Below are positions 34,770 to 42,414 of a DNA stretch of 64,000 nt, in pieces; within the stretch, counting starts at the first letter, position 1; every line of letters starts with the position of its first letter. Under the pieces are notes generated by a model. That model was not told the origin of the DNA and did no database searches. It was given only the letters and a program-made list of their open reading frames with translations. Source of the DNA: Prauserella marina. Lineage in GTDB: Bacteria; Actinomycetota; Actinomycetes; Mycobacteriales; Pseudonocardiaceae. The DNA lies in assembly GCF_002240355.1 (NCBI RefSeq), contig NZ_CP016353.1, forward strand, positions 4,627,001 to 4,691,000, given 5' to 3'. The translations under genes were made by a program, and so were the position numbers.

Positions 34770-35765
34770 CTTGTGCTGTCTCACTGTGTCTCGCTATGAA
34801 CCGCCTTCATCCGGTGTTTGTGGACCATGTGTGGACCCGACCTAGTCCGAGTCGAGTCCCAGCGCGCGAACGATCCCGTCGAGCGCGGATTGCTGCTGTC
34901 CTGCGATGATCTCCGCAGCACGTCCGTAGCGAGCCCGGTCGAGACGCATGCCGCAAGTCGTGCGTCCCTCGTGCCGACGGAGGCACATTCCTCGTCCATC
35001 ATTGCCACCTTGCCCCTACGCGCACTGTCGACCCGCCCACGCCCAGCCCGACGGGTTGCAGAACAGTCGGGCGAAAAAATCAGCGTCCTCCCCTGCTTAC
35101 GCTGCCGGGAGCCCCACAGTCACCCAAACATTGGAGCGGACGACCTGCGAGGCTGCCATTCGATGAACCGGCCCTCCAGCGCTGCCACAGCTTTTACCTA
35201 TGATCGCGGTTCTGTTACCACACGTATTTCGACCGCCTCCTTGACGTAGTCCATTTCATTTTTTTTGGCAGCCGATTTCGGGGAGGCAGGCTCCGTTCTA
35301 CGCAGTAATCCAGCGAGTTGCAGAAGGACGCACGTTTGCGAGGCACCATCTTCGCCGGAGCCGGTGATCGATGACGGAGTGTGCCTCGGCCGTCCGGCTG
35401 GAAACAGATCGCGAGCGGTGCGCTACGTGGCTGCGATCAGTCTTCTCGTTGACCGGCCCGAGTGGACGATAGTCGATTCGCCACACAGTCGCTCACGCCG
35501 TTCCATTCACATTGCCTGGCGGAGGTTCGTACCGGACGGCGCCACGAGCTTCCTTCCCCACGTCAGGAAGTTCCGCTTGTGGCCACAGAGCTGGTTGCCG
35601 CAAAGTGCCCCACTCCGGTCGTGACTGGTTCGCGGTTGCCTTCGCTCCCAACAGAAGTCCGCGACGTTCAGCGACCATCGATGACAGCCGATCGACCGAC
35701 TTACGGTTGCACGGGTGGCGCCACTGGCGCCTTTTGTAACCTCAGGACGGTGCTGGTTCACCGTT
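34770..35765. other. Gene-poor, lower-GC segment at the island's tRNA edge
   Basis: About 1 kb lacking any convincing full-length gene, with A/T-rich patches unlike the neighbouring core genes (for example CATTTCATTTTTTTTGGCAG near 35250-35269). Short minus-strand pieces look like gene remnants: ATG-initiated MDYVKEAVEIRVVTEPRS near 35200-35258, and the 48-codon frame at 34842-34988. The position next to a tRNA is typical of a decayed integration module, but no integrase domain or duplicated tRNA 3' end was found. Confidence 0.4.
34842..34988 (-). CDS. Possible 48-residue ORF or gene remnant
   Basis: A short minus-strand frame starting MCLRRHEGRTTCGMRLDR and ending in a helical AAEIIAGQQQSALDGIVRAL stretch before TAG. 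It looks more protein-like than the overlapping frames but has no clear ribosome site or recognisable family. It may be the surviving C-terminus of a degraded mobile-element gene beside the tRNA. Confidence 0.2.
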   Translation of the reverse strand: MCLRRHEGRTTCGMRLDRARYGRAAEIIAGQQQSALDGIVRALGLDSD

Positions 35766-36257
35766 TCAGTTGCCCAGCACACCAGCCGCAAGTGCGGTGA
35801 GTAGTGCGAAACCGAGCGAAATTATCGCGCAAGTTACCGAGCGGAACTTCCGTCGCGCGATCTTGCTCGTGGCCCACAGTTGTGTGATCACGGCGTCTTG
35901 CAGTCTTTCATGCTGTTCAAATAGCGCACGGCAGGCGGTCGAAAAGTCGGCGGCCGTCGTGTACCGGCGCGCGATGTTGTCGAAATGCAGGAGAGACCGG
36001 GAACCTCCTGTGCGCAGCCGCGGGACGAAAGCCCGCAAGGACAACAAGATACTCACGGAGACCAGGGCGATGCTGAGCAATAGCAGACCAGTATGGAACC
36101 AACTTTCGCGCCATTGTGTCGGCGACGGGACAGCTCGAACCACGATCCCACCGAGAACGCCGGCTGACGCCAGCACGACCCCGGCTTTGGCGTCGGCTAC
36201 CTTGATGAGGTCGTTGATCTGTGACAGGGCCTTCCACGCGTCATCACTTTTGGTCAT
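35766..36257 (-). CDS. Pycsar-type transmembrane effector (PycTM-like)
   Basis: A 163-residue membrane protein with the family pattern of Pycsar effectors: a leading amphipathic segment WKALSQINDLIKVADAKAGV running into membrane segment 1 (VVLASAGVLGGIVV), segment 2 (HTGLLLLSIALVSVSILLSL), a cytoplasmic helical domain, and a last membrane segment (AIISLGFALLTALAAGVLG). In Pycsar anti-phage systems such proteins are gated by cyclic pyrimidine nucleotides and damage the inner membrane. It is divergent from a Crp-type gene (36391) and near a class III cyclase-like gene (37193), which supports the call. ATG 36257 lacks a ribosome site and may be leaderless. Confidence 0.8.
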   Translation of the reverse strand: MTKSDDAWKALSQINDLIKVADAKAGVVLASAGVLGGIVVRAVPSPTQWRESWFHTGLLLLSIALVSVSILLSLRAFVPRLRTGGSRSLLHFDNIARRYTTAADFSTACRALFEQHERLQDAVITQLWATSKIARRKFRSVTCAIISLGFALLTALAAGVLGN

Positions 36258-36390
36258 ATGAAAGATTTTGCTGTCTCAGCGCACTCCGGCCAACGCCATT
36301 GGAGTGAGACGGTCGCGACACGCATGGCATGCTCTATTCGGGCGAAACCCGCCGAAGATCTTCACATAGGATCGCGTACGCCTGTACGGA

Positions 36391-37077
36391 ATGATCGTGC
36401 AAGAAAACAAGAATCGCGTGCCGCGAGGGTTCCGCGCGCTAGTGGGTGAAAGGCTTTGGGCAGCACTGCTAGGTAGTGGTGTCGCCCAACACCACCGTCC
36501 GGGGGCACATCTACTGCATCAGGGCGAACGAGGTGATCATCTGTTCGCACTGACGAACGGCCGGGTCAAGGTGCTGGCGGGCGACATCGAAGGTTCGAGG
36601 CTGTTGCCGTCGTTGCGGGCGGCAGGAGATCTCGTCGGCGAGATGGCCGCGCGACCGGATTCGCATAGGTCGGCCAACGTACAGGCGCTTGATCACTGCA
36701 TGTCCCGCTGCCTCACTCGCGCCGATTTCGACCGCTTCCTGCGTGACCACAACGCGGACGGACTCTTCCGCGACTACTTGGTGGCCAAGCTGTCCGAGAC
36801 CGTGCCGTATCAACTACAGCAGGTGCATCTGCCCCCCAGGCACCGAGTGGCGCGGCTGATACTCGAAACCATGTCGCTGGCCGACCCCGATGACGGTAAT
36901 CGCGTCACGATCCCCTTTTCACAGGAAGCACTGGCGACAGCCCTTGGCCTGGCTCGCAGCACGGTCGCCGATCAGATATCCGCACTGCGGGCATGCGGCG
37001 CACTCGGCCAGGGGCCACGGCTGGTGGTCGCGAACGACCGGATCCTCGCGACCGAGGCCAGAGTCGTCACTCGATAG
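36391..37077 (+). CDS. Crp/Fnr-family cyclic-nucleotide-binding regulator
   Basis: A 228-residue regulator. The N-terminal cNMP-binding beta-roll includes GAHLLHQGERGDHLFALTNG and the phosphate-cassette-like stretch LRAAGDLVGEMAARPDSHRS. After the long dimer helix comes the Crp helix-turn-helix VTIPFSQEALATALGLARST. A Crp-type palindrome overlaps its own stop codon, just before the cyclase-like gene. It is therefore likely to sense the nucleotide made by the neighbouring cyclase-like protein and to control the downstream operon. ATG 36391 is used; the ribosome site is weak. Confidence 0.92.
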   Translation: MIVQENKNRVPRGFRALVGERLWAALLGSGVAQHHRPGAHLLHQGERGDHLFALTNGRVKVLAGDIEGSRLLPSLRAAGDLVGEMAARPDSHRSANVQALDHCMSRCLTRADFDRFLRDHNADGLFRDYLVAKLSETVPYQLQQVHLPPRHRVARLILETMSLADPDDGNRVTIPFSQEALATALGLARSTVADQISALRACGALGQGPRLVVANDRILATEARVVTR

Positions 37078-37090
37078 TGACACACGTCAC
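37077..37090. promoter_or_regulatory. Crp-type operator (GTGA-N6-TCAC)
   Basis: GTGACACACGTCAC fits the core of the Crp consensus TGTGA-N6-TCACA. It begins at the last base of the crp-type gene's stop codon and lies about 100 bp before the cyclase-like start, a good position to control an internal promoter. Confidence 0.6.
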
Positions 37091-37097
37091 GAGCACT

Positions 37098-37115
37098 TTG
37101 TCCGGCGGCGGACAA
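37098..37115. promoter_or_regulatory. Second palindrome upstream of the cyclase-like gene
   Basis: TTGTCCG-GCGG-CGGACAA is a perfect 7-bp inverted repeat with a 4-base spacer, starting 8 bp after the Crp-type site. It could bind another regulator dimer. The binding protein is unknown. Confidence 0.45.
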
Positions 37116-37192
37116 CGTGGGCAGCGTGCGCACGTCATCGTGTTCCTGCTTCGTAAGCCCCCGAGAACACAGCGACCTGGAAAGGAAGCCAA

Positions 37193-38065
37193 ATGAACCT
37201 GCGAGCAGCACACGAATCATCCGAACTGCCATCCTATCGCGCGCTCATGGTCGTCGACATGAAGAACTTCAGCGGAGAGAAGGGCCGCGACCACGCCGGT
37301 GTCACCCAGCAAATTCCGCTGCTACTCAGGCAGTCATTCCACCGGTGCGGCTCTTTCGATCTGTGGAACGCTGCCCGCTTTCACGGAACGACAGGGGATG
37401 GTTACTTCCTGGGTTTCAAGACACGCTATCTTCCACTCCTGCTGAACCCGTTTCTGGTGGCATTGCAGGACGAACTTGAGTACCAGAACCGAATCAGCAC
37501 TGTTGAACAGCCGATGCGGATGCGGGTGAGCCTCACGGTCGGTCCGATGACCGACTCTGGCCGCAACACGATTAGCGACGGCAGCGGGGACGCACGGATC
37601 GAGGCGCACCGGATGATCGACGACGAATCAGTGAGAGACCTGTTGGCGCGGTCGAACAACACCACATGCGTGGCAGCCATTGTCTCCGCCAGAGTGTACG
37701 AGGACGTCGTGATTTCCGGCTACAGCGCGGAAGACCCCGATCTATATGTCCCCGTTGGCGTCACGGTGAAAACCTACTCCGGCAGGGCCTATCTGCGGGT
37801 GCCGAAACCCTCGGGTTCTCTGCTGAGTCAAGGGTTTCGGCGTCCTGGAGAGAATCAGAACGTGGATCTTGCCGGAACGGGCGAGGCAGACAACGCCAGG
37901 CAGGGTAAAGCGAGCTACGTCGGAATATCGAACGCCAACGGCCCGGTCGGCCAGGTCATAACTGGGCACGGGCAGACCATCCACACTGGTCATGGAATGC
38001 AGTACAACAGTATTCCACAATCGGACCCAAAACCCGCGATCGATCCGCACGAGAACCCGCACTAA
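37193..38065 (+). CDS. Class III nucleotide cyclase-like protein with C-terminal recruitment motif
   Basis: A 290-residue protein. The N-terminal ~220 residues look like a class III cyclase domain: first metal Asp in MVVDMKNFS (D22), second in FHGTTGDGYFLGF (D69), and strand MRMRVSLTVGPM. The usual base-selecting Lys is His64, and the N-x-x-x-R motif is altered (RIEAHRMID), so activity or base preference may differ. After a Gly/Asn-rich linker, residues 242-271 form the motif YVGISNANGPVG continuing into QVITGHGQTIHTGHG, which is shared with the next protein's N-terminus. ATG 37193 has AAAGGAAG upstream. It is the first gene of the three-gene operon. Confidence 0.75.
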   Translation: MNLRAAHESSELPSYRALMVVDMKNFSGEKGRDHAGVTQQIPLLLRQSFHRCGSFDLWNAARFHGTTGDGYFLGFKTRYLPLLLNPFLVALQDELEYQNRISTVEQPMRMRVSLTVGPMTDSGRNTISDGSGDARIEAHRMIDDESVRDLLARSNNTTCVAAIVSARVYEDVVISGYSAEDPDLYVPVGVTVKTYSGRAYLRVPKPSGSLLSQGFRRPGENQNVDLAGTGEADNARQGKASYVGISNANGPVGQVITGHGQTIHTGHGMQYNSIPQSDPKPAIDPHENPH

Positions 38066-38093
38066 CGCGTCAGCGCCAAGGGAGCGGAAGACA

Positions 38094-40115
38094 ATGTCGC
38101 AGGAAAAACCGCCTGGAGCGCCCCGCTATCTCGGCCTTGACACGGCTGAGAGCGCTGTCGGCGCCGTGGTTACCGGCCATGACCAAACGGTCCACGCGGT
38201 ACAAGGTGACGTTTTCCACCTGTATTTCTCGGCCGAGGCCGAGGCCGAGAATGTGAGCAGGCCGCGTTCATCTTTCAGGCATTCGACAGCGGAACTCGAA
38301 CAGCTGAGGAAAAACTTCGTCGAGCCTCCGTTTTTTACGGAAGCCGTGAAGACACTTCGAAAATGCGGTTTGGTCTTCCTGCAAGGAGCCTCAGGAAGTG
38401 GCCGGAGAACGGCGGCCATGATGCTGTTGTGGCAACGGTTCGACGACCAAGACACCAAATATCGCCTGCTGACCCTGGATCAGGAAGTCGGGGACTGCGG
38501 ACTTGATCCGGAATCTGTACTACACCGCGAACTGCTACTTCTGGATTTGTCCAGCAAGGACGCGGGAGATCTGGAACGAACCGGAAATCAGTTCAGTACC
38601 TTCCATGCCGCCGTCGAAGAAAAGGGTGCCGCGCTCGTCGTCGTACTGCCGACCGGAGCCAGCCGTATTCAAAGTGGATCTTTCCAACCGATCGTGAATA
38701 TCGGACGCCCGGACCCGATCGCCGTTCTTCGGAATCACCTCCGCGAACACGGAATAAGATTCGATAGTCAACAATTACGGAAACTCGACGCCGAGTTGAC
38801 AACGGTCCCGATGCATAGACTGAGATTGTTCGCCCTGCGGGTTGCCGAGATGGGACGCGACTTTCCCTCATCGGGATTCGTTCGGTGGACGGAGCTGGCT
38901 CGTGACGCGCTCATCGACTACAGCGCCGCCGTGGCCGAACGAGTGGGAGCCTGCGCGCCGGCGCAGCGCGCTTTGTTGCTGGCCTCAGCATTACTTGACG
39001 GCATGCATGCCGACGCTGTGCATGCCGCGCGAGACAGGTTGTTGTCGAGACTGGACTTCCCCGAGGACGAGCGGCATGTGCTGGAAAGGGAGGGACTCGA
39101 CGAGGCTCTGCGCCAGGTAGGAGTCAACTGCGACGCGACGAGGCATCTCCGGTTCGATTCGCCACAGTACTCGGCCGCGGTACTCGACCACTTCTGGGCG
39201 AACTATCCAGAACTGCGAGAGCGGCTTCGGGACTGGATCGATGACTGCATGTGGTGCCCCGCACTCACAGAAGCTGACCGTGATCACCTGGTCTATCGCT
39301 TTGCCATACAAGCATGTCGCACCGGACGCGGGCTCGATCTCTGCGAGCTTGCGGAACGGTGGTCGAGAAGAGTTGGTTCCCAGCGCTGGGCGTTCGCCGC
39401 TCTGGCCTCCGCGTTGCGCGAGACCGATGCATCGACAGCTGCTACTCAGGTGCGCCGTAAGATCTATGAATGGGCAAGCAATCCCGCCCTTCGCGCGGAC
39501 CTCGCGGGCATTCTGGTGGTCGTGTGCGTCAGAGCGATGGCAAACGCGCAAGCGGATCAAGCATTAGTCAGGTTGAGATTGCTCGCGCAAAACTCCAATG
39601 CGGAGGTCGCGCAGCAGGCACGCAAGGGCGCCAGCGCTCTGCTCTCCAGTGGCCTATCGGAATACCGAAGATTCATCTGGCGCATGTCGTTGTGGCTGAC
39701 ACGAGGAAAGAGAACTGACGCAGACTTGTTCCTCGTGATCTCCGAAGCGGCACAAATACTGGACACCGGGAGCAGACGCCGACCGCTGATCGGGAGCGCG
39801 ACGATCCGGCGACAGCTCGCACGTTGCTGGCGAGCCAGTTTGAATTTCGATGATTCAGTGTGGGGCGAGCGGCTGCGAGATTGGGTGACAATGGCCGGAA
39901 CATCGCCAAGCGGCATACAGCTACTCGACGTGCTCGCTGAGGCGACCGGCGGTGAGCTGTCGCGGGTCGCCCGGGTGCATGTCTTCACCCGGGACTGGGC
40001 ACGCCAAGAAGTAAACACGGACGAACGAAATCTCCGGCGGCGAACCTTCGATGCGTTGAGCATCCGAATGGATCGCGCCCAGGAACTGGATATCCTCAAT
40101 GGGGAGTCGGAATGA
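38094..40115 (+). CDS. STAND-like ATPase with N-terminal recruitment motif
   Basis: A 673-residue protein. Residues 12-43 (YLGLDTAESAVGAVVTGHDQ continuing TVHAVQGDVFHL) repeat the motif at the end of the upstream cyclase-like protein. A P-loop follows at residues 98-106, GASGSGRRT, where the Walker A Lys is Arg. The rest is an ATPase/helical repeat region (EKGAALVVVLPTG Walker B-like strand, long alpha-rich C-terminus). This architecture, a short N-terminal motif then NTPase then helical sensor, is that of STAND signalling ATPases. It contains three rare TTA codons (38775, 38991, 39564) and lower GC than its neighbours. It overlaps the next gene by 4 bp. Confidence 0.75.
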   Translation: MSQEKPPGAPRYLGLDTAESAVGAVVTGHDQTVHAVQGDVFHLYFSAEAEAENVSRPRSSFRHSTAELEQLRKNFVEPPFFTEAVKTLRKCGLVFLQGASGSGRRTAAMMLLWQRFDDQDTKYRLLTLDQEVGDCGLDPESVLHRELLLLDLSSKDAGDLERTGNQFSTFHAAVEEKGAALVVVLPTGASRIQSGSFQPIVNIGRPDPIAVLRNHLREHGIRFDSQQLRKLDAELTTVPMHRLRLFALRVAEMGRDFPSSGFVRWTELARDALIDYSAAVAERVGACAPAQRALLLASALLDGMHADAVHAARDRLLSRLDFPEDERHVLEREGLDEALRQVGVNCDATRHLRFDSPQYSAAVLDHFWANYPELRERLRDWIDDCMWCPALTEADRDHLVYRFAIQACRTGRGLDLCELAERWSRRVGSQRWAFAALASALRETDASTAATQVRRKIYEWASNPALRADLAGILVVVCVRAMANAQADQALVRLRLLAQNSNAEVAQQARKGASALLSSGLSEYRRFIWRMSLWLTRGKRTDADLFLVISEAAQILDTGSRRRPLIGSATIRRQLARCWRASLNFDDSVWGERLRDWVTMAGTSPSGIQLLDVLAEATGGELSRVARVHVFTRDWARQEVNTDERNLRRRTFDALSIRMDRAQELDILNGESE

Positions 40116-41455
40116 ACAGCGGAGTGCGGAAACTTGTCTTTCTCGGTTCGACGGTCGTCGCTGTCGTCTGGATATTCCTAGGAATTTCCGCGGACTGGTC
40201 GTCATGGTTGTGGATCCTGTTGGCGGTGCTCACCGTCCTTGCACCCGGGCTGGTCGAACTGGTGGCGCTCTCCGTCACTTCACAACGCTTTGAACCACAG
40301 CCAAGGCACATCGTGCCGGATCATCCTCCAGCCAAGCCGGAGGTCGCTCAACCCGGCCAGTACACAGTCAAGGACGTATTGTTCGCCAGCGCCGAAGAGC
40401 ACTACCGGTTCGTGTTTTCCTGCACTGTGTATTGGCTGCCGCGCTCGATGTCGCCCGGGATCGCGCATGCGAATCCCGGCTCCATGGCCGCTGACGTGAT
40501 CCTGCGCCAAACCGCCACACTACTGGGGGCAATACGGCCAGAGGACGCTGGCCGTGCGCGATACGAACTGGATACCGCATTGGGAGCACAACGGGTCGAC
40601 CACACTGGCCAATTGCAGCTTTGGGCGGGGCAGATAACGCTGGAGCTGCCCGATGGCGACCATCGACGGCTGCAAAGCCTCGCCGATGTCCGCAAGGACG
40701 AGGACGTATTCGAATCGCAATGTCGCTACGAGCGGAAGGTGCGTACGTATCTCGACGAGGATGTACTGACTGACCTCGGCAGCACTCTGGTGTGGTGGCT
40801 GGCGGGACCACGCACCGACGAGAAGCGACGCGTCGATGAAGCCGTCAGCAAGATCGGAAACTTCCGCCGGCTGAGTGAAACAGCCATGGGAACCGAATGC
40901 GCTGAGTCTTTCGGGGGCAACGGGTCGAACGGCCTGCTCGACCGGGCGAGCCCACAGCTCTCGCTGGAAATTCCAGTACCGCCGGGTTCTGGCGAAAGCA
41001 ACGACGCGGTAGCTCAGGTGGATGCGCGCCCGAGCATGACAGCAGTTGCCGCAGCGGTTGTCGAACGGATGCGGGAGGGCCCGGAACGTGAGCTGTTCGC
41101 CGCCCAGTTCGCCAAGCTGCTGAGCAGGCATGGCTACGATGAAATCAGCGACGATATCGCTCGACGGTTCGACGGTGCCGAGGTAGTCGATGAGGATAAG
41201 GCTAATGGGCGCGTGGGGACACCTTCGGCAAATGAAACCTCGCCAGACGCCTTGGCGCCCAATGGAAGTCAGTCGGACAACGCACTCTCGGACGACGAGG
41301 CCACGCAACCCGATGGAGACCGCCACGGTCCGACCGACGGAGCACCCCGTCCGGCCGTCCAGGACCGCCAGGCGACCGGCGGCGACGGAACGGAGCTTCG
41401 TTGGAGAGCTACACGAGACGAAACCGGACGGGATGCCGGGATCACGCCGGATTGA
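40112..41455 (+). CDS. Membrane-anchored protein of unknown function
   Basis: A 447-residue protein. Two adjacent membrane segments are at the N-terminus (KLVFLGSTVVAVVWIFLGI and WILLAVLTVLAPGLVELVAL). A ~200-residue cytoplasmic domain follows (YTVKDVLFASAEEHYRFVFS, LWAGQITLELPDGDHRRLQS), then a helical segment and a disordered acidic/Thr-Pro tail. I do not recognise the family. ATG 40112 overlaps the ATPase stop (ATGA), so it is a dedicated component of the cyclase/ATPase operon, plausibly a membrane adaptor or executor. Confidence 0.75.
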   Translation: MNSGVRKLVFLGSTVVAVVWIFLGISADWSSWLWILLAVLTVLAPGLVELVALSVTSQRFEPQPRHIVPDHPPAKPEVAQPGQYTVKDVLFASAEEHYRFVFSCTVYWLPRSMSPGIAHANPGSMAADVILRQTATLLGAIRPEDAGRARYELDTALGAQRVDHTGQLQLWAGQITLELPDGDHRRLQSLADVRKDEDVFESQCRYERKVRTYLDEDVLTDLGSTLVWWLAGPRTDEKRRVDEAVSKIGNFRRLSETAMGTECAESFGGNGSNGLLDRASPQLSLEIPVPPGSGESNDAVAQVDARPSMTAVAAAVVERMREGPERELFAAQFAKLLSRHGYDEISDDIARRFDGAEVVDEDKANGRVGTPSANETSPDALAPNGSQSDNALSDDEATQPDGDRHGPTDGAPRPAVQDRQATGGDGTELRWRATRDETGRDAGITPD

Positions 41456-41709
41456 TGGTCTCGCCGTCCCGCCAATGCTCATCGATCGGGCCATGCGTGA
41501 TCAGCTCTGACCACCGCTCACTGATTCCTGTTAGATATGCAGGTTGTGGCGGCGGTCTCCGGCAACCGGCCTCGCCGGGTATGTGACACTCATCCCGATG
41601 TGCTGCCCCGGTATGAAGCCGCTCCCGGAAGGGAACCTTTTCATGCCGGGGTTTCGCCTTGTGTCACAACACTGTTCGGCACCGGCACGGCTACCAGGAA
41701 AGGCTCAGT

Positions 41710-42414
41710 GTGGCATCCGAACCCGGAACCAATCTGCTCATCGTGGACGACGAACCCACGGTGCGCGAACTCCTGGCCGCCACACTGCGATTCGCCGGTT
41801 TCGCGGTGACCTCGGCCGCCAGTGGCGGCGAAGGACTCCAGCAGGCCCGGCTCAACACCCCTGACCTGGTGCTGCTGGACGTGATGCTGCCGGACATGGA
41901 CGGCTTCGAAGTGATCCAGCGCCTCCGCAAGCAAGCCGGCGCGGGCGTTCCGGTACCCGTCCTGTTCCTCAGCGCGCGCGACGATTCCGCCGACAAGATC
42001 AACGGGCTCAGGCTCGGCGGCGACGACTACATCACCAAACCCTTCGACCCGGAGGAGTTGATCGCGCGGATCCACGCCGTGCTCCGCCGCTCCGGCGGCC
42101 GCGCTCCTCGCGACACCTTGCGGGTCGGCGACCTGGAACTGGAGGTGGACGGACACCAGGTCTTGCGCGCCGACACGCCGATCAGGTTGTCCCCGACCGA
42201 GTTTCGCCTGCTGCGGTACCTGATGCTCAACGCGGGCACGGTGGTGTCCAAACGGCAGATCCTCGACCAGGTCTGGGAGTACGACTTCGGCGGCGATCCC
42301 AGCATCGTCGACACCTACATCAGCTACCTGCGCCGCAAGATCGACAAGACCACGCCCAAGCTGCTGCACACGGTGCACGGCATCGGCTACGTGCTCCGCG
42401 AGCCAAGGACGTGA
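41710..42414 (+). CDS. OmpR-family response regulator
   Basis: A 234-residue regulator. Receiver: LLIVDDEPTVRELLAATLRF, phospho-Asp in LVLLDVMLPDMDGF, FLSARDD, YITKPFDPEEL. The C-terminal winged helix is LSPTEFRLLRYLMLNAGTVV with the recognition region PSIVDTYISYLRRKID. GTG 41710 with AGGAAAGG upstream is the start; the longer in-frame reading is unlikely. It overlaps the kinase gene by 4 bp. The palindromes at 43927-44034 before the secreted-protein gene are its probable targets. Confidence 0.95.
   Translation: MASEPGTNLLIVDDEPTVRELLAATLRFAGFAVTSAASGGEGLQQARLNTPDLVLLDVMLPDMDGFEVIQRLRKQAGAGVPVPVLFLSARDDSADKINGLRLGGDDYITKPFDPEELIARIHAVLRRSGGRAPRDTLRVGDLELEVDGHQVLRADTPIRLSPTEFRLLRYLMLNAGTVVSKRQILDQVWEYDFGGDPSIVDTYISYLRRKIDKTTPKLLHTVHGIGYVLREPRT

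Noticed and set aside
35265-35624. 119-residue plus-strand frame in the gene-poor zone
   Set aside because: Biased Ser/Arg/Pro composition, no ribosome site, no recognisable domain; the reverse strand frames are no better.
36505-36516. GTCCGGGGGCAC resembling the tRNA acceptor end inside the crp-type gene
   Set aside because: Lies in coding sequence with normal codons and lacks the T-arm part, so not an attachment site.
41676-41692. 16-base identity (CACCGGCACGGCTACC) with the end of the second GNAT gene at about 18752
   Set aside because: Explained by GC-rich composition and common codons; no similarity extends beyond it.
41456-41709. Search for a repeated tRNA 3' end as the right attachment site of the island
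   Set aside because: No match to the tRNA T-arm/acceptor sequence is visible here or elsewhere in the window, so the island boundary on the right is not defined.
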